A stretch of DNA of 64,000 nucleotides from Marinifilum sp. N1E240 (lineage in GTDB: Bacteria > Bacteroidota > Bacteroidia > Bacteroidales > Marinifilaceae), in contig NZ_WHKF01000005.1 in assembly GCF_009295825.1 (NCBI RefSeq), positions 62,001-126,000 on the forward strand, in the 5' to 3' direction. Positions 47,895-56,672 of this stretch are shown here, piece by piece. The translations under genes and the position numbers were made by a program. The notes beneath the pieces are model-generated. The model was not told the origin of the DNA. It was given only the letters and a program-made list of their open reading frames with translations, and made no database searches. The first letter of the stretch is position 1; every line of letters begins with the position of its first letter.

Positions 47895-50447
47895 ATGGAA
47901 GTAAAGGAGACGAAGCAAAAAGAAAAGGAAATGAGAGAAACTTTCAATCCTGAAGACGCATTCAAGGCATCATTTGAATATTTCAAGGGAGACGAGCTAG
48001 CAGCACGTGTTTGGTTGAATAAATATGCATTGAAAGATTCTTTTGGAAATATTTATGAAAAGACTCCGGATGATATGCATAAAAGAATTGCAAGTGAAAT
48101 TGCAAGAATTGAAAAGCGTTATCCAAACCCACTAAGTGAAGAGGAAATCTTTGCAGTACTGAAAGATTTTAAATATATCGTACCACAGGGAAGTCCTATG
48201 TCAGGTATTGGAAATAAATTCCAAATTGCTTCTTTATCCAACTGTTTTGTGATTGGTAATGATGGTGATTCCGATTCTTATGGTGGAATCATGAAAATTG
48301 ATCAGGAGCAGGTACAATTGATGAAACGTAGAGGTGGTGTTGGTCACGATTTATCACATATTCGACCAAAAGGCTCACCTGTTAAAAATTCTGCTTTAAC
48401 TTCTACTGGTATTGTTCCTTTTATGGAGCGTTATTCAAATTCAACTAGAGAAGTGGCTCAAGATGGTCGTCGTGGTGCTTTAATGTTGAGCGTTTCGGTT
48501 CGTCACCCTGATTCGGAAGAGTTTATTGATGCAAAAATGGAGCAGGGAAAAGTTACCGGAGCAAATGTATCGGTGAAAATTCATGACGAATTTATGCAGG
48601 CTGTTGTTGATGGAAAGAAATACAAGCAACAATATCCAATTAATTCTAAAACTCCTTCTTACACTCAGGAAATAAACGCAGGTAAGCTTTGGAATAAGAT
48701 TGTTCACAATGCATGGAAATCGGCTGAGCCAGGAATTCTTTTCTGGGATACCATCGAAAGAGAATCAGTACCGGATTGTTATGCTGACTTAGGATATAAA
48801 ACTGTATCAACAAATCCATGTGGCGAAATTCCATTGTGCCCATATGATAGTTGTCGATTATTGGCAATCAATTTATACAGTTACGTTGAAAATCCATTTA
48901 CACCAGAAGCTAAGTTCAATTTCGAACTATTCAATAAGCACGTTGCTTTGGCTCAAAGAATAATGGATGATATTATCGATTTGGAATTGGAGAAAATCGA
49001 TGCGATAGTAGAAAAAATTAATGCAGATCCTGAAGGTGGCGAAATTAAGAGAGTGGAGCGAAAACTTTGGGAGAATATCCGTGAAAAGGCAAACGAAGGA
49101 AGAAGAACAGGTGTTGGTATTACCGCCGAAGGTGATATGTTGGCAGCTTTAGGAATGCGTTATGGAACAGATGAGGCGATTGATTTTTCGGTAAAAGTAC
49201 ATAAGGCAATTGCTGTTGAAGCGTATCGTTCATCGGTTTATTTGGCTAAAGATCGAGGTGCATTTACCATTTACGATAAAGAGCGTGAGAGCAAAAACCC
49301 ATTTATCCTTCGTTTGAAGGATGCTGATGAGACTTTATATAAGGACATGATCAAGTATGGTCGTCGTAACATTGCTTGTCTTACCATTGCTCCTACAGGA
49401 ACTACAAGTTTGATGACTCAGACAACTTCAGGAATTGAACCTGTCTTCATGCCAGTTTACAAACGTAGAAGAAAAGTAAATCCTAACGATAAAGATGTAC
49501 GTGTTGATTTTGTAGATGAGATCGGTGATAGCTGGGAAGAATTTGTGGTATTCCACCATAAATTTGTAACCTGGATGGAAGCAAACAATATCAATGCAGC
49601 TCAGCATTTCACAAATGAAGAAATTGACGAATTGGTAAAGCAATCTCCTTACTATAAGGCCACATCTAATGATGTAGATTGGTTGCAAAAAGTTCGTATG
49701 CAAGGAAAAGTTCAGAAATGGGTAGATCATTCTATTAGTGTAACCGTAAATTTACCAAATGATGTTCCAGAATCATTGGTCGGTGAATTGTATGTAGAAG
49801 CTTGGAAAAGTGGATGTAAAGGTTGTACTGTATACCGTGATGGCTCTCGTTCAGGAGTTTTAATTTCTAACGATACCAAGGAAAAAGAGGATAAGAATAT
49901 TCCTGAAAAACGTCCTGCAGAACTGGAAGCTGATGTAGTTCGTTTTCAAAATAACAAAGAAAAATGGATTGCTTTTATCGGATTGTATAAAGGGCAACCA
50001 TACGAAATTTTTACCGGTATTCAGGATGATGAAGAAGGAATCCTTCTACCAAAATCGGTTAATAAAGGAATCATTTTAAAAGGTAAGGATGAGGAAGGAA
50101 ATACTCGTTATGACTTCCAATTTTGTAACAAGCGCGGTTTTAAGACTACTTTCGAAGGATTATCTTATAAGTTTGATAAGGAATTCTGGAACTATGCGAA
50201 ACTGATTTCAGGAGTATTGAGACACGGTATGCCAATCGAGCAGGTTGTTAATTTGATAGCTGGACTTCAGCTAGATAGTGAAAATATTAATACTTGGAGA
50301 AACGGTGTTGAGCGTGCTCTTAAAAAATACATTCCCAATGGAACGAAAGCAAAAGGAATGAATTGTACCGAATGTGGTTCTGATCATATCATCTATCAGG
50401 AAGGATGTCTGATATGTCAGTCATGTGGTACATCGAAATGTGGATAA
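47895..50447 (+). CDS. nrdJ: Adenosylcobalamin-dependent ribonucleotide reductase
   Basis: An 850-residue class II reductase making deoxyribonucleotides with coenzyme B12 and without oxygen dependence. Visible are RRGGVGHDLSHIRPKGSPV near residue 140, STNPCGEIPLCPYDSC (catalytic Cys and NPCGE motif) near residue 310 and APTGTTSLMTQTTSGIEP near residue 500. The C-terminus has a zinc-ribbon-like set CTECGSDHIIYQEGCLICQSC. ATG 47895 is used rather than the TTG three bases earlier. No second, oxygen-dependent reductase is in the window. Confidence 0.94.
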   Translation: MEVKETKQKEKEMRETFNPEDAFKASFEYFKGDELAARVWLNKYALKDSFGNIYEKTPDDMHKRIASEIARIEKRYPNPLSEEEIFAVLKDFKYIVPQGSPMSGIGNKFQIASLSNCFVIGNDGDSDSYGGIMKIDQEQVQLMKRRGGVGHDLSHIRPKGSPVKNSALTSTGIVPFMERYSNSTREVAQDGRRGALMLSVSVRHPDSEEFIDAKMEQGKVTGANVSVKIHDEFMQAVVDGKKYKQQYPINSKTPSYTQEINAGKLWNKIVHNAWKSAEPGILFWDTIERESVPDCYADLGYKTVSTNPCGEIPLCPYDSCRLLAINLYSYVENPFTPEAKFNFELFNKHVALAQRIMDDIIDLELEKIDAIVEKINADPEGGEIKRVERKLWENIREKANEGRRTGVGITAEGDMLAALGMRYGTDEAIDFSVKVHKAIAVEAYRSSVYLAKDRGAFTIYDKERESKNPFILRLKDADETLYKDMIKYGRRNIACLTIAPTGTTSLMTQTTSGIEPVFMPVYKRRRKVNPNDKDVRVDFVDEIGDSWEEFVVFHHKFVTWMEANNINAAQHFTNEEIDELVKQSPYYKATSNDVDWLQKVRMQGKVQKWVDHSISVTVNLPNDVPESLVGELYVEAWKSGCKGCTVYRDGSRSGVLISNDTKEKEDKNIPEKRPAELEADVVRFQNNKEKWIAFIGLYKGQPYEIFTGIQDDEEGILLPKSVNKGIILKGKDEEGNTRYDFQFCNKRGFKTTFEGLSYKFDKEFWNYAKLISGVLRHGMPIEQVVNLIAGLQLDSENINTWRNGVERALKKYIPNGTKAKGMNCTECGSDHIIYQEGCLICQSCGTSKCG

Positions 50448-50478
50448 CCTATCGATAATAATACAAACAACTTAATTA

Positions 50479-50506
50479 AGGGAGCCTTTTGGGGCTCCCT
50501 TTTTTT
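50479..50506 (+). terminator. Terminator after nrdJ
   Basis: Stem AGGGAGCC / GGCTCCCT with a six-base loop, followed by a T run. Confidence 0.9.
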
Positions 50507-50774
50507 ATCAAATTAAAATTAGCAGATTGCATATGATGATAGATTGAAAGTAGGTATGTTTTAAAACTACTTTTTTGTAAGTAAAAAATGCTATTTTTGT
50601 TACAATCAAGTTCAGGATTGCAATTTAGAATAATGATTTGTGATTCTTTCGACATTACCAGTATGATGTAGTAAGCTTTAGTGATTTATACAACATATAA
50701 GTGGTGACTTGTCGATTATGACTGTTTAAAATTTATTTCTGTTATTAAAGGGTTTACATTTTGTAAGCTCTTTT

Positions 50775-50842
50775 TTTACATCAAAAAAGATGTAAATCCA
50801 GTAGGTTTTTATTTTGTCTTATCATAAAATACTCTAACTTTG
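50775..50842 (+). promoter_or_regulatory. Hairpin and promoter in the 435-bp gap before the second receiver
   Basis: TTTACATC/GATGTAAA (50775-50796, six-A loop) forms a perfect 8-bp hairpin. Just after it TTTG (50813-50816) and TAACTTTG (50835-50842), 18 bases apart, form a Bacteroidota promoter that would start transcription near 50848. The rest of the gap is AT-rich with nothing I recognise. Confidence 0.5.
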
Positions 50843-50883
50843 AGTATATAGCATTAAAACAAGAAAAAATTAACAACGATTAT

Positions 50884-51270
50884 ATGGATTTTTCATCAAA
50901 TTATAACTGGGAGGGGAAAGTTTTATTGGTGGCGGAAGATGAGGATTTTAATTACATTTTTTTAGAAGAAATACTCATCGATACTAATGTAACCTTAATC
51001 CGCGCCAAAGATGGGCAAGAGGCGATCCAGATATTTGAGTCCAATCCTAAAATTGATCTTGTTTTAATGGATATGCAGATGCCAGTTCTGAATGGATATG
51101 ATGCAACCAGAAGCATTAAGAAATTGAAGCAGGAAATTCCTATTATAGCACAAACAGCTTATCATTATGGTGAAGCTTACGAAGAAATAATGGCTGCAGG
51201 TTGCGATGATTTTGTTACCAAGCCTATTGATATTGGAGGTTTGAAAAATATTATCGCTAAATTTTTATAA
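50884..51270 (+). CDS. Orphan single-domain response regulator (receiver), second copy
   Basis: A 128-residue stand-alone receiver. The acidic residues EDED (18-21), phosphoacceptor D63 in LVLMDMQMP, the Thr in AQTAY and the Lys in VTKPI are intact. It is a paralogue of the receiver at 5703-6104, sharing the N-terminal YNW-x2-K tag and the AGCDD segment. There is no kinase or output gene next to it. It has its own promoter and precedes gltX, from which it appears to be independent. Confidence 0.9.
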   Translation: MDFSSNYNWEGKVLLVAEDEDFNYIFLEEILIDTNVTLIRAKDGQEAIQIFESNPKIDLVLMDMQMPVLNGYDATRSIKKLKQEIPIIAQTAYHYGEAYEEIMAAGCDDFVTKPIDIGGLKNIIAKFL

Positions 51271-51318
51271 TCCATTCATTTTTGAATTATCAAGTCTAGT
51301 TTCTTTTTCCATTTTCTT

Positions 51319-51326
51319 ATCTTTGC
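51319..51326 (+). promoter_or_regulatory. -7 element of gltX
   Basis: TATCTTTG matches TAnnTTTG and ends 23 bases before the gltX start codon. Confidence 0.5.
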
Positions 51327-51349
51327 AGCCAAATTAACGGATATTAAAG

Positions 51350-52882
51350 ATGAGCGAAAAGAAAGTCAGAGTTCGATTTGCACCCAGTCCAACAGGACCA
51401 CTTCACATGGGTGGCGTAAGAACAGCCTTATTTAATTATTTATTTGCCAGAAAGCACAATGGGGAATTTTTGCTTCGTATTGAAGATACGGATCAAACCA
51501 GATATGTTCCAGGTGCTGAAGATTACATTGCAGAATCTTTAAAATGGTGTGGTATAACCATTGATGAAGGAGCAACAGTTGGTGGAGAATTTGGTCCTTA
51601 CCGCCAATCGGAACGTAAGCCAATGTACCGTGAGTATGCTGATAAGTTAATTGCTTCGGGTGATGCTTACTATGCTTTTGATACTCCTGAGGAATTGGAT
51701 GCTATCCGTAAACAATGCGAGGAAGAAAAGAAAACATTTATATACAATCACGAAACACGCGACAATTTGAACAACTCTTTGGCTTTATCTGTTGAAGAAG
51801 TTCAAAACAAAATTGATGCTGGCGAAGCTTATGTTGTGCGTTTTAAGATGCCTGTTGGTGAAGAATTGCACATGGATGATGAAATTCGTGGTCATGTGGT
51901 TTTCAATACTTCAACTTTAGATGATAAAGTGTTGTTCAAATCAGATGGAATGCCAACTTATCACCTTGCAAATGTTGTTGATGATTACCTAATGAAAATT
52001 TCACACGTTATTCGTGGGGAAGAGTGGTTGCCATCGATGCCATTGCACGTATTGTTGTATAGACAATTGGGTTGGGCAGCTGATATGCCTAAATTTGCTC
52101 ACTTGCCATTGATTTTGAAACCAGTTGGTAAAGGAAAATTAAGCAAGCGTGATGGTGATAAATTAGGATTCCCTGTTTTCCCATTGTTGTGGACAGATCC
52201 TAAGACTAACGATATTTCATCGGGTTATCGTGAAGACGGATATTTCCCTGAGGCTTTTGTAAACATGTTGGCTTTCTTGGGATGGAACCCTGGAACGGAA
52301 CAAGAGATCTTTTTAATGGAAGAATTATCCGAAGCATTCTCATTGGAGCGTGTGAATAAATCTGGTGCGAAGTTCGATCCTGAAAAAACCAAGTGGTTCA
52401 ACCGTCAGTATTTGGTAAATAAATCAGATGAAGAGATTGGTGGCTTGTTTGCAGCAGAGGTGTTGAACGAAAAAGGAATTGAAGCCGATGCAGCCAAAGT
52501 AAACCGTGTTTGCGGAATGGTGAAAGATCGTGTTGATTTTATCGCTGAATTGTGGGAGCAAGTGAACTTCTTCTTCGAAGCACCAAAAGAGTACGATGCA
52601 AAGACTGTGAAAAAAGGTTGGAAAGAAGATACTCCAGCTTTAATGACAGAATTGAAAGGTATTTTGGAAGGTATTGAAGATTTCTCATCTGCAAACTCTG
52701 AAGAGATTGTAAAAGGATGGATCACTGCTAAGGAAATTGGTTTCGGTAAAATCATGAATCCATTCCGATTGGCTATGGTAGGTGCTGGTAAAGGTCCTCA
52801 CATGTTCGATATCATCGAAATTTTAGGAAAAGAAGAAACTCTTGCCCGTTTAGATTACGCAATGGAGAATATTAAGAAATAA
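51350..52882 (+). CDS. gltX: Glutamyl-tRNA synthetase
   Basis: A 510-residue class I synthetase charging tRNA-Glu. The HIGH-type motif is [19 protein letters not shown] at residues 8-26 and the KMSKS-type loop is KLSKRDGD near residue 264. The C-terminal anticodon-binding region is complete. Together with glnS it shows direct charging of both Glu and Gln tRNAs. Confidence 0.97.
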   Translation: MSEKKVRVRFAPSPTGPLHMGGVRTALFNYLFARKHNGEFLLRIEDTDQTRYVPGAEDYIAESLKWCGITIDEGATVGGEFGPYRQSERKPMYREYADKLIASGDAYYAFDTPEELDAIRKQCEEEKKTFIYNHETRDNLNNSLALSVEEVQNKIDAGEAYVVRFKMPVGEELHMDDEIRGHVVFNTSTLDDKVLFKSDGMPTYHLANVVDDYLMKISHVIRGEEWLPSMPLHVLLYRQLGWAADMPKFAHLPLILKPVGKGKLSKRDGDKLGFPVFPLLWTDPKTNDISSGYREDGYFPEAFVNMLAFLGWNPGTEQEIFLMEELSEAFSLERVNKSGAKFDPEKTKWFNRQYLVNKSDEEIGGLFAAEVLNEKGIEADAAKVNRVCGMVKDRVDFIAELWEQVNFFFEAPKEYDAKTVKKGWKEDTPALMTELKGILEGIEDFSSANSEEIVKGWITAKEIGFGKIMNPFRLAMVGAGKGPHMFDIIEILGKEETLARLDYAMENIKK

Positions 52883-52892
52883 ATATCAAATA

Positions 52893-52912
52893 CCACGGGT
52901 TTAAACCCATGG
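52893..52912. repeat. Palindrome flanking the gltX terminator (left)
   Basis: CCACGGGTTTAAACCCATGG, an almost perfect 20-base palindrome with one mismatch. A similar palindrome lies at 52971-52988 on the other side of the terminator. Confidence 0.5.
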
Positions 52913-52924
52913 CAGAGCATATAT

Positions 52925-52956
52925 AAAACCACTTCCAATTTTGGAGGTGGTTTTTT
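52925..52956 (+). terminator. Terminator of gltX
   Basis: A 13-bp stem opening with AAAACCAC and closing with GTGGTTTT, four-base loop, then further T. Confidence 0.85.
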
Positions 52957-52970
52957 GTTTGTTATTTTGC

Positions 52971-52988
52971 CCTGGTTTTAAAGCCAGG
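52971..52988. repeat. Palindrome flanking the gltX terminator (right)
   Basis: CCTGGTTTTAAAGCCAGG, a palindrome apart from one G:T pair. Both it and the left copy are built as GG-rich arms around TTTAAA and are followed by a CATAT sequence. Confidence 0.5.
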
Positions 52989-53017
52989 ACATATTTAGTT
53001 CGAAGTTAATTCTTTAT

Positions 53018-53614
53018 TTACCCTCTGCGTCTTTCCAATAGGATCATCATCATTAAACCAAGCATAATTCTGTCATCATCTTCTTCTCCCATTTCTCCAA
53101 TTTTTGATAGCTCAAAATTTCTCCCGAAGAAAGAAGCTTGCTTTTTTAAACGGATAATTTGTTTTCCATTTTCATCCGTAACGATATATGATGGATTAAA
53201 AAGATATCCTGTGAAAATTCCAAGAACAGGAATTTCTCCCAATAATGAATCCAAAACCTTAATCCAGGCATTTTCTTCTCTAACTGTGTATCTTTCATGT
53301 TCAGAATTGTCGAAAATTCTATAATCTGTTTTCCATATAGATTTCCAACCTTTACGTACAATTTTACCGAATGATTTTTGACCTTCATCGAAAAAAGTGT
53401 AAGCAGTTGAGAAATCTAACCATTTATCTGCTTTGATACTGTAATTTATTTTTTCTCTTGAATCATCGCTATAAATTTGGATGTCTTCTTTTAGCTTAAA
53501 CATTTTTTGTCTCACATAAGCCAAAGTCTTTCCATCAGCGTCAGTAGCAGTAAAATCGTTCGCTAGTGTAGAAATGTTGAATTTGAAGTTTACCGGGAAT
53601 TGTAAGTTTTGCAT
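53018..53614 (-). CDS. LURP-one-related / scramblase-like protein
   Basis: A 198-residue protein resembling the LURP-one-related (Tubby/scramblase-fold) family: beta-rich with YVRQKMFKLKEDIQIYSD, WKSIWKTDYRIFD and a late hydrophobic LGIFTGYLFNPSYIV and C-terminal MLGLMMMILLERRRG. Function in bacteria is unknown. The ATG at 53614 is preferred over the upstream in-frame TTG at 53656. It stands alone, downstream on the same strand as glnS but behind the glnS terminator. Confidence 0.65.
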   Translation of the reverse strand: MQNLQFPVNFKFNISTLANDFTATDADGKTLAYVRQKMFKLKEDIQIYSDDSREKINYSIKADKWLDFSTAYTFFDEGQKSFGKIVRKGWKSIWKTDYRIFDNSEHERYTVREENAWIKVLDSLLGEIPVLGIFTGYLFNPSYIVTDENGKQIIRLKKQASFFGRNFELSKIGEMGEEDDDRIMLGLMMMILLERRRG

Positions 53615-53694
53615 GCTCTGTATTATATTAGTTTTAACAAGGCGCAAAATTAACAAAATAAATATATTTTAGAAGTTGAGCTATTTCTTTTCTA

Positions 53695-53725
53695 TTGAGG
53701 CACTCACTCTAAGTGAATGTCTCAA
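53695..53725. other. Hairpin between the LURP-one-like gene and glnS
   Basis: TTGAGGCA-C-TCACT pairs with AGTGA-A-TGTCTCAA around a three-base loop, with one mismatch and one G:T pair. It lies upstream of the LURP-one-like start on that strand. Confidence 0.4.
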
Positions 53726-53761
53726 TTAATTTTTTGGGTATATTTTAAATAAGGAGAGGTA

Positions 53762-53800
53762 ATAAAAAAACCTGTCAGGATTCTAAATCCCAACAGGTTT
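53762..53800 (-). terminator. Terminator of glnS
   Basis: On the minus strand AAACCTGT and ACAGGTTT form the outer stem, GGATT/AATCC the inner one; a T run follows on that strand. Confidence 0.85.
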
Positions 53801-53844
53801 CTAATATTATCTTGAAGCTTGCAGCTGAATGCTGACAGCTTAAA

Positions 53845-55560
53845 TTATTTCTTCTTCTGTGCCTTAGCCCATGAATCTTTCAATGAAACTGTACGGTTAA
53901 AGATTAGCTTGTCAGCTGTTGTATCTTTATCAACCGAGAAGTATCCCAAGCGAGTAAACTGGAAATGTTCCTCAACTTTGGCATCTTTCAAACATGGTTC
54001 AACGTAACACTCTTCCAATACATTTAAAGAATCAGGATTAATGAATTCTTTAAAATCTTTGTCTTTGTGTCCGTCAGGAGCTTCGTCGTTGAATAAACGA
54101 TCGTAAATGCGAACCTCAGCTTTAGCAGCATGCTTGGCAGAAACCCAGTGAAGTGTTCCTTTGACCTTACGCTTGCTCTCTTCAGATCCGCTACCACTTT
54201 TCGATTTAGGATCGTAGGTACAGTGAATTTCTGTGATGTTACCATCAGCATCTTTCACAGCCTTTTCGCACATTACAATGTAAGCAGCCTTTAAACGAAC
54301 CTCACGTCCCGGAGTCATACGGAAGAATTTACGTGGTGCATCTTCCATGAAATCGTCACGCTCGATATACAGTTCACGAGAAAAAGGAATCTCACGAGTT
54401 CCTGCATTCTCATCTTCTGGATTGTTATCGATGCTTAATAATTCTTCCTCACCTTCAGCATAATTGGTAATAATCAGCTTGACTGGATTTAAAACCCCCA
54501 TTACACGAGTAGCTGTTTTGTTCAAATCCTCGCGAACGTGGTGCTCCAATAAGGAAACATCGATTACATTGTTACGTTTTGCCACACCAATGGTATCGGC
54601 AAAATTACGAATTGATGCTGGCGTAAATCCTCTACGACGCAAACCAGAAACGGTTGGCATTCGCGGATCATCCCATCCATTAACATGACTATCGTTTACC
54701 AATTCCAATAGCTTACGCTTACTCATAACCGTGTAGCTTAAGTTCAAACGTGCAAACTCGCGCTGTTTTGGTCGGTACTCAGTATCGGTTAAGTTCTCAA
54801 CAAACCACTCGTAAAGCGGACGGTGAACTTCAAATTCCAAAGTACAGATAGAGTGAGTGATACCCTCGATATAATCCGACTCGCCATGAGCATAATCGTA
54901 CATTGGGTAAATACACCACTGATCGCCAGTACGGTGATGATGTGCATGCATGATACGATACATCAATGGATCGCGCATGTGCATATTTGGTGATGCCATG
55001 TCAATTTTGGCACGTAATACTTTCTCTCCATCCTTAAATTCACCATTCTTCATTCTTGCGAACAAATCAAGGTTTTCTTCTACGCTACGACTACGGAATG
55101 GACTCTCGGTTCCTGGAACTGTTGGTGTTCCTTTTTGCTCTGCAATTTGCTCTGCAGTCTGATCGTCAACGTAAGCTTTACCATCGGTAATCAACTTCAC
55201 AGCCCAATCGTATAACTGATCGAAATAATCAGAAGTATACACTGGATCTCCATCCCACTTAAAACCTAGCCATTTGATGTCTTCCATAATGGAATCAACA
55301 TATTCGGTATCCTCTTTTACAGGATTGGTATCGTCGAAACGCAGGTTACATTTTCCCTGATATTGTTGGGCAAGGCTAAAGTTCAGGCATATTGCCTTTG
55401 CATGACCGATGTGAAGATACCCGTTTGGTTCCGGTGGGAATCGCGTGTGAATTCTTCCATCATTTACATTGTTTTTCAGATCTTCCTCGATAATCTGTTG
55501 GATAAAATTAAGAGATTTGCTTTCGTTAACACTCTCTTCTTTTACAGTTTTGTTATCCAT
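53845..55560 (-). CDS. glnS: Glutaminyl-tRNA synthetase
   Basis: A 571-residue class I synthetase. It has [20 protein letters not shown] near residue 38, the class-specific [14 protein letters not shown] loop (KMSKS-type) near residue 275 and the two-barrel anticodon domain in the C-terminal part. Another ATG eight codons upstream (55584) is possible; the chosen ATG has an A-rich context. A -7-like element TACTTTTG lies at 55699-55692 on the minus strand and the leader between holds two short hairpins (55595-55610 and 55620-55632). Confidence 0.94.
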   Translation of the reverse strand: MDNKTVKEESVNESKSLNFIQQIIEEDLKNNVNDGRIHTRFPPEPNGYLHIGHAKAICLNFSLAQQYQGKCNLRFDDTNPVKEDTEYVDSIMEDIKWLGFKWDGDPVYTSDYFDQLYDWAVKLITDGKAYVDDQTAEQIAEQKGTPTVPGTESPFRSRSVEENLDLFARMKNGEFKDGEKVLRAKIDMASPNMHMRDPLMYRIMHAHHHRTGDQWCIYPMYDYAHGESDYIEGITHSICTLEFEVHRPLYEWFVENLTDTEYRPKQREFARLNLSYTVMSKRKLLELVNDSHVNGWDDPRMPTVSGLRRRGFTPASIRNFADTIGVAKRNNVIDVSLLEHHVREDLNKTATRVMGVLNPVKLIITNYAEGEEELLSIDNNPEDENAGTREIPFSRELYIERDDFMEDAPRKFFRMTPGREVRLKAAYIVMCEKAVKDADGNITEIHCTYDPKSKSGSGSEESKRKVKGTLHWVSAKHAAKAEVRIYDRLFNDEAPDGHKDKDFKEFINPDSLNVLEECYVEPCLKDAKVEEHFQFTRLGYFSVDKDTTADKLIFNRTVSLKDSWAKAQKKK

Positions 55561-55594
55561 ACTTTTCAATTTAAAATGATACATGATTTGCCCT

Positions 55595-55632
55595 GGATTC
55601 TCTCGAATCCTGCCTTGCCTTTCGATTCGAAA
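55595..55632 (-). promoter_or_regulatory. Two hairpins in the glnS leader
   Basis: GGATTC-TCTC-GAATCC (55595-55610) and TTTCGA-T-TCGAAA (55620-55632) lie between the candidate promoter near 55695 and the glnS start. They may fold in the mRNA leader. Confidence 0.35.
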
Positions 55633-55889
55633 CGCATGAATATAAATTTACAATAAATAAACTTATCCGATGGCATTCGAAAACGAAAAAACAAAAGTAG
55701 ATAAAATACGCTAAACTCGTTTCAAATTAAGCCATAAAGAAGAGTTGAGAAAGGATAAAGTTTGAAGTAAAAAGGAGAAAGTGGTAAAATCCCAGGAATC
55801 AAATCCCAAATCTAATTGTTTTGGAACCTGGGTTTTGGAATTTGAATTTTCTTACTTTAATTTCGCCACAGATTAATAAGAGCAAAAAG

Positions 55890-56240
55890 ATGGGAATTAT
55901 TGAATTGGAAGGCATGGAGTTTTATGCCTATCACGGATGTTTTAAGGAAGAACAAATTGTTGGGAATAAGTTTACCGTGTATGTGCGTATGGAGTACGAT
56001 GCAAGGCAGGCAGCGAGTAGCGACCACATTGGTGATGCTTTAAACTACCAGAGAGCTTACGAGAAAATTAAAGAACAGCTGCAAATTAAATCGCATTTGT
56101 TGGAGCATGTTTGCGAAAGAATTTTGGATATGTTGTACGAAAACTTCGCAGAATTGAAGCACGCAACAGTAAAAGTTTCGAAAATGAACCCTCCAATGGG
56201 TGGGCAAATCGAAAAAGTGAGCCTAACTCTCTCTCGCTAA
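55890..56240 (+). CDS. folB: Dihydroneopterin aldolase
   Basis: A 116-residue folate-pathway enzyme splitting dihydroneopterin into 6-hydroxymethyl-dihydropterin and glycolaldehyde. The start MGIIELEGMEFYAYHGCFKEEQ and the later VKVSKMNPPMGGQIEKVS (catalytic Lys region) fit FolB. The open frame begins at 55821, but the extra 23 residues upstream are not FolB-like, so ATG 55890 is used. It is the last chromosomal gene before tRNA-Cys. Confidence 0.93.
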   Translation: MGIIELEGMEFYAYHGCFKEEQIVGNKFTVYVRMEYDARQAASSDHIGDALNYQRAYEKIKEQLQIKSHLLEHVCERILDMLYENFAELKHATVKVSKMNPPMGGQIEKVSLTLSR

Positions 56241-56356
56241 TTGTTTGATTCTGCAAGAATTGCAAAAAAGCTGTAATTTTTTTCTTACAAAAGCTTTAAA
56301 AAGTTTGTTTTGATAAAACCAAAATTTATATCTTTGCAACGCCTTTAAGGAAAAAG

Positions 56357-56427
56357 GGTCTCTTGGCCGAGTGGCTAGGCAGTGGTCTGCAAAACCATCT
56401 ACGGCGGTTCGAATCCGCCAGAGACCT
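56357..56427 (+). tRNA. tRNA-Cys (GCA)
   Basis: A 71-base cloverleaf. The acceptor stem GGTCTCT pairs with AGAGACC, the anticodon loop CTGCAAA gives GCA, the T arm is GGCGGTTCGAATCCGCC, and the discriminator is T with no encoded CCA. A terminator hairpin follows. tRNA 3' ends are common integration sites, and the DNA to the right looks like an element. Confidence 0.95.
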
Positions 56428-56432
56428 CAAGA

Positions 56433-56465
56433 AAAAAGCTTAACTTGTTAAAAGTTAAGCTTTTT
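56433..56465 (+). terminator. Terminator after tRNA-Cys
   Basis: Arms AAAAAGCTTAAC and GTTAAGCTTTTT with a nine-base loop, followed by more T. Confidence 0.85.
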
Positions 56466-56619
56466 GTTTTTTATGCCTGACGGAATACCTGACGGTTTTA
56501 AAATCTACTGTGATATTTACCACCAGCCGTCATTCAATCAAAATTAAGATCTCTACAGTAATAACTGATAGTAATTATCGTAATTCATGAAAAATATCGA
56601 TTTGTCATCATATTTCATG

Positions 56620-56638
56620 ATGAATAAATATTATTCAT
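56620..56638. promoter_or_regulatory. Inverted repeat upstream of the Fic gene
   Basis: ATGAATA-AATAT-TATTCAT ends 34 bases before the Fic start codon, where a promoter or operator is expected. TTCATGA occurs twice just to the left (56584-56590, 56614-56620). Confidence 0.4.
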
Positions 56639-56672
56639 GTATATTCGTAATTGAATTTCATACAATAATCAC

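Noticed and set aside
56474-56548. 24-codon frame with two CCTGACGG copies, possible integrase remnant
   Set aside because: Too short to identify; the direct repeat may be part of an attachment site but there is no second copy in the window.
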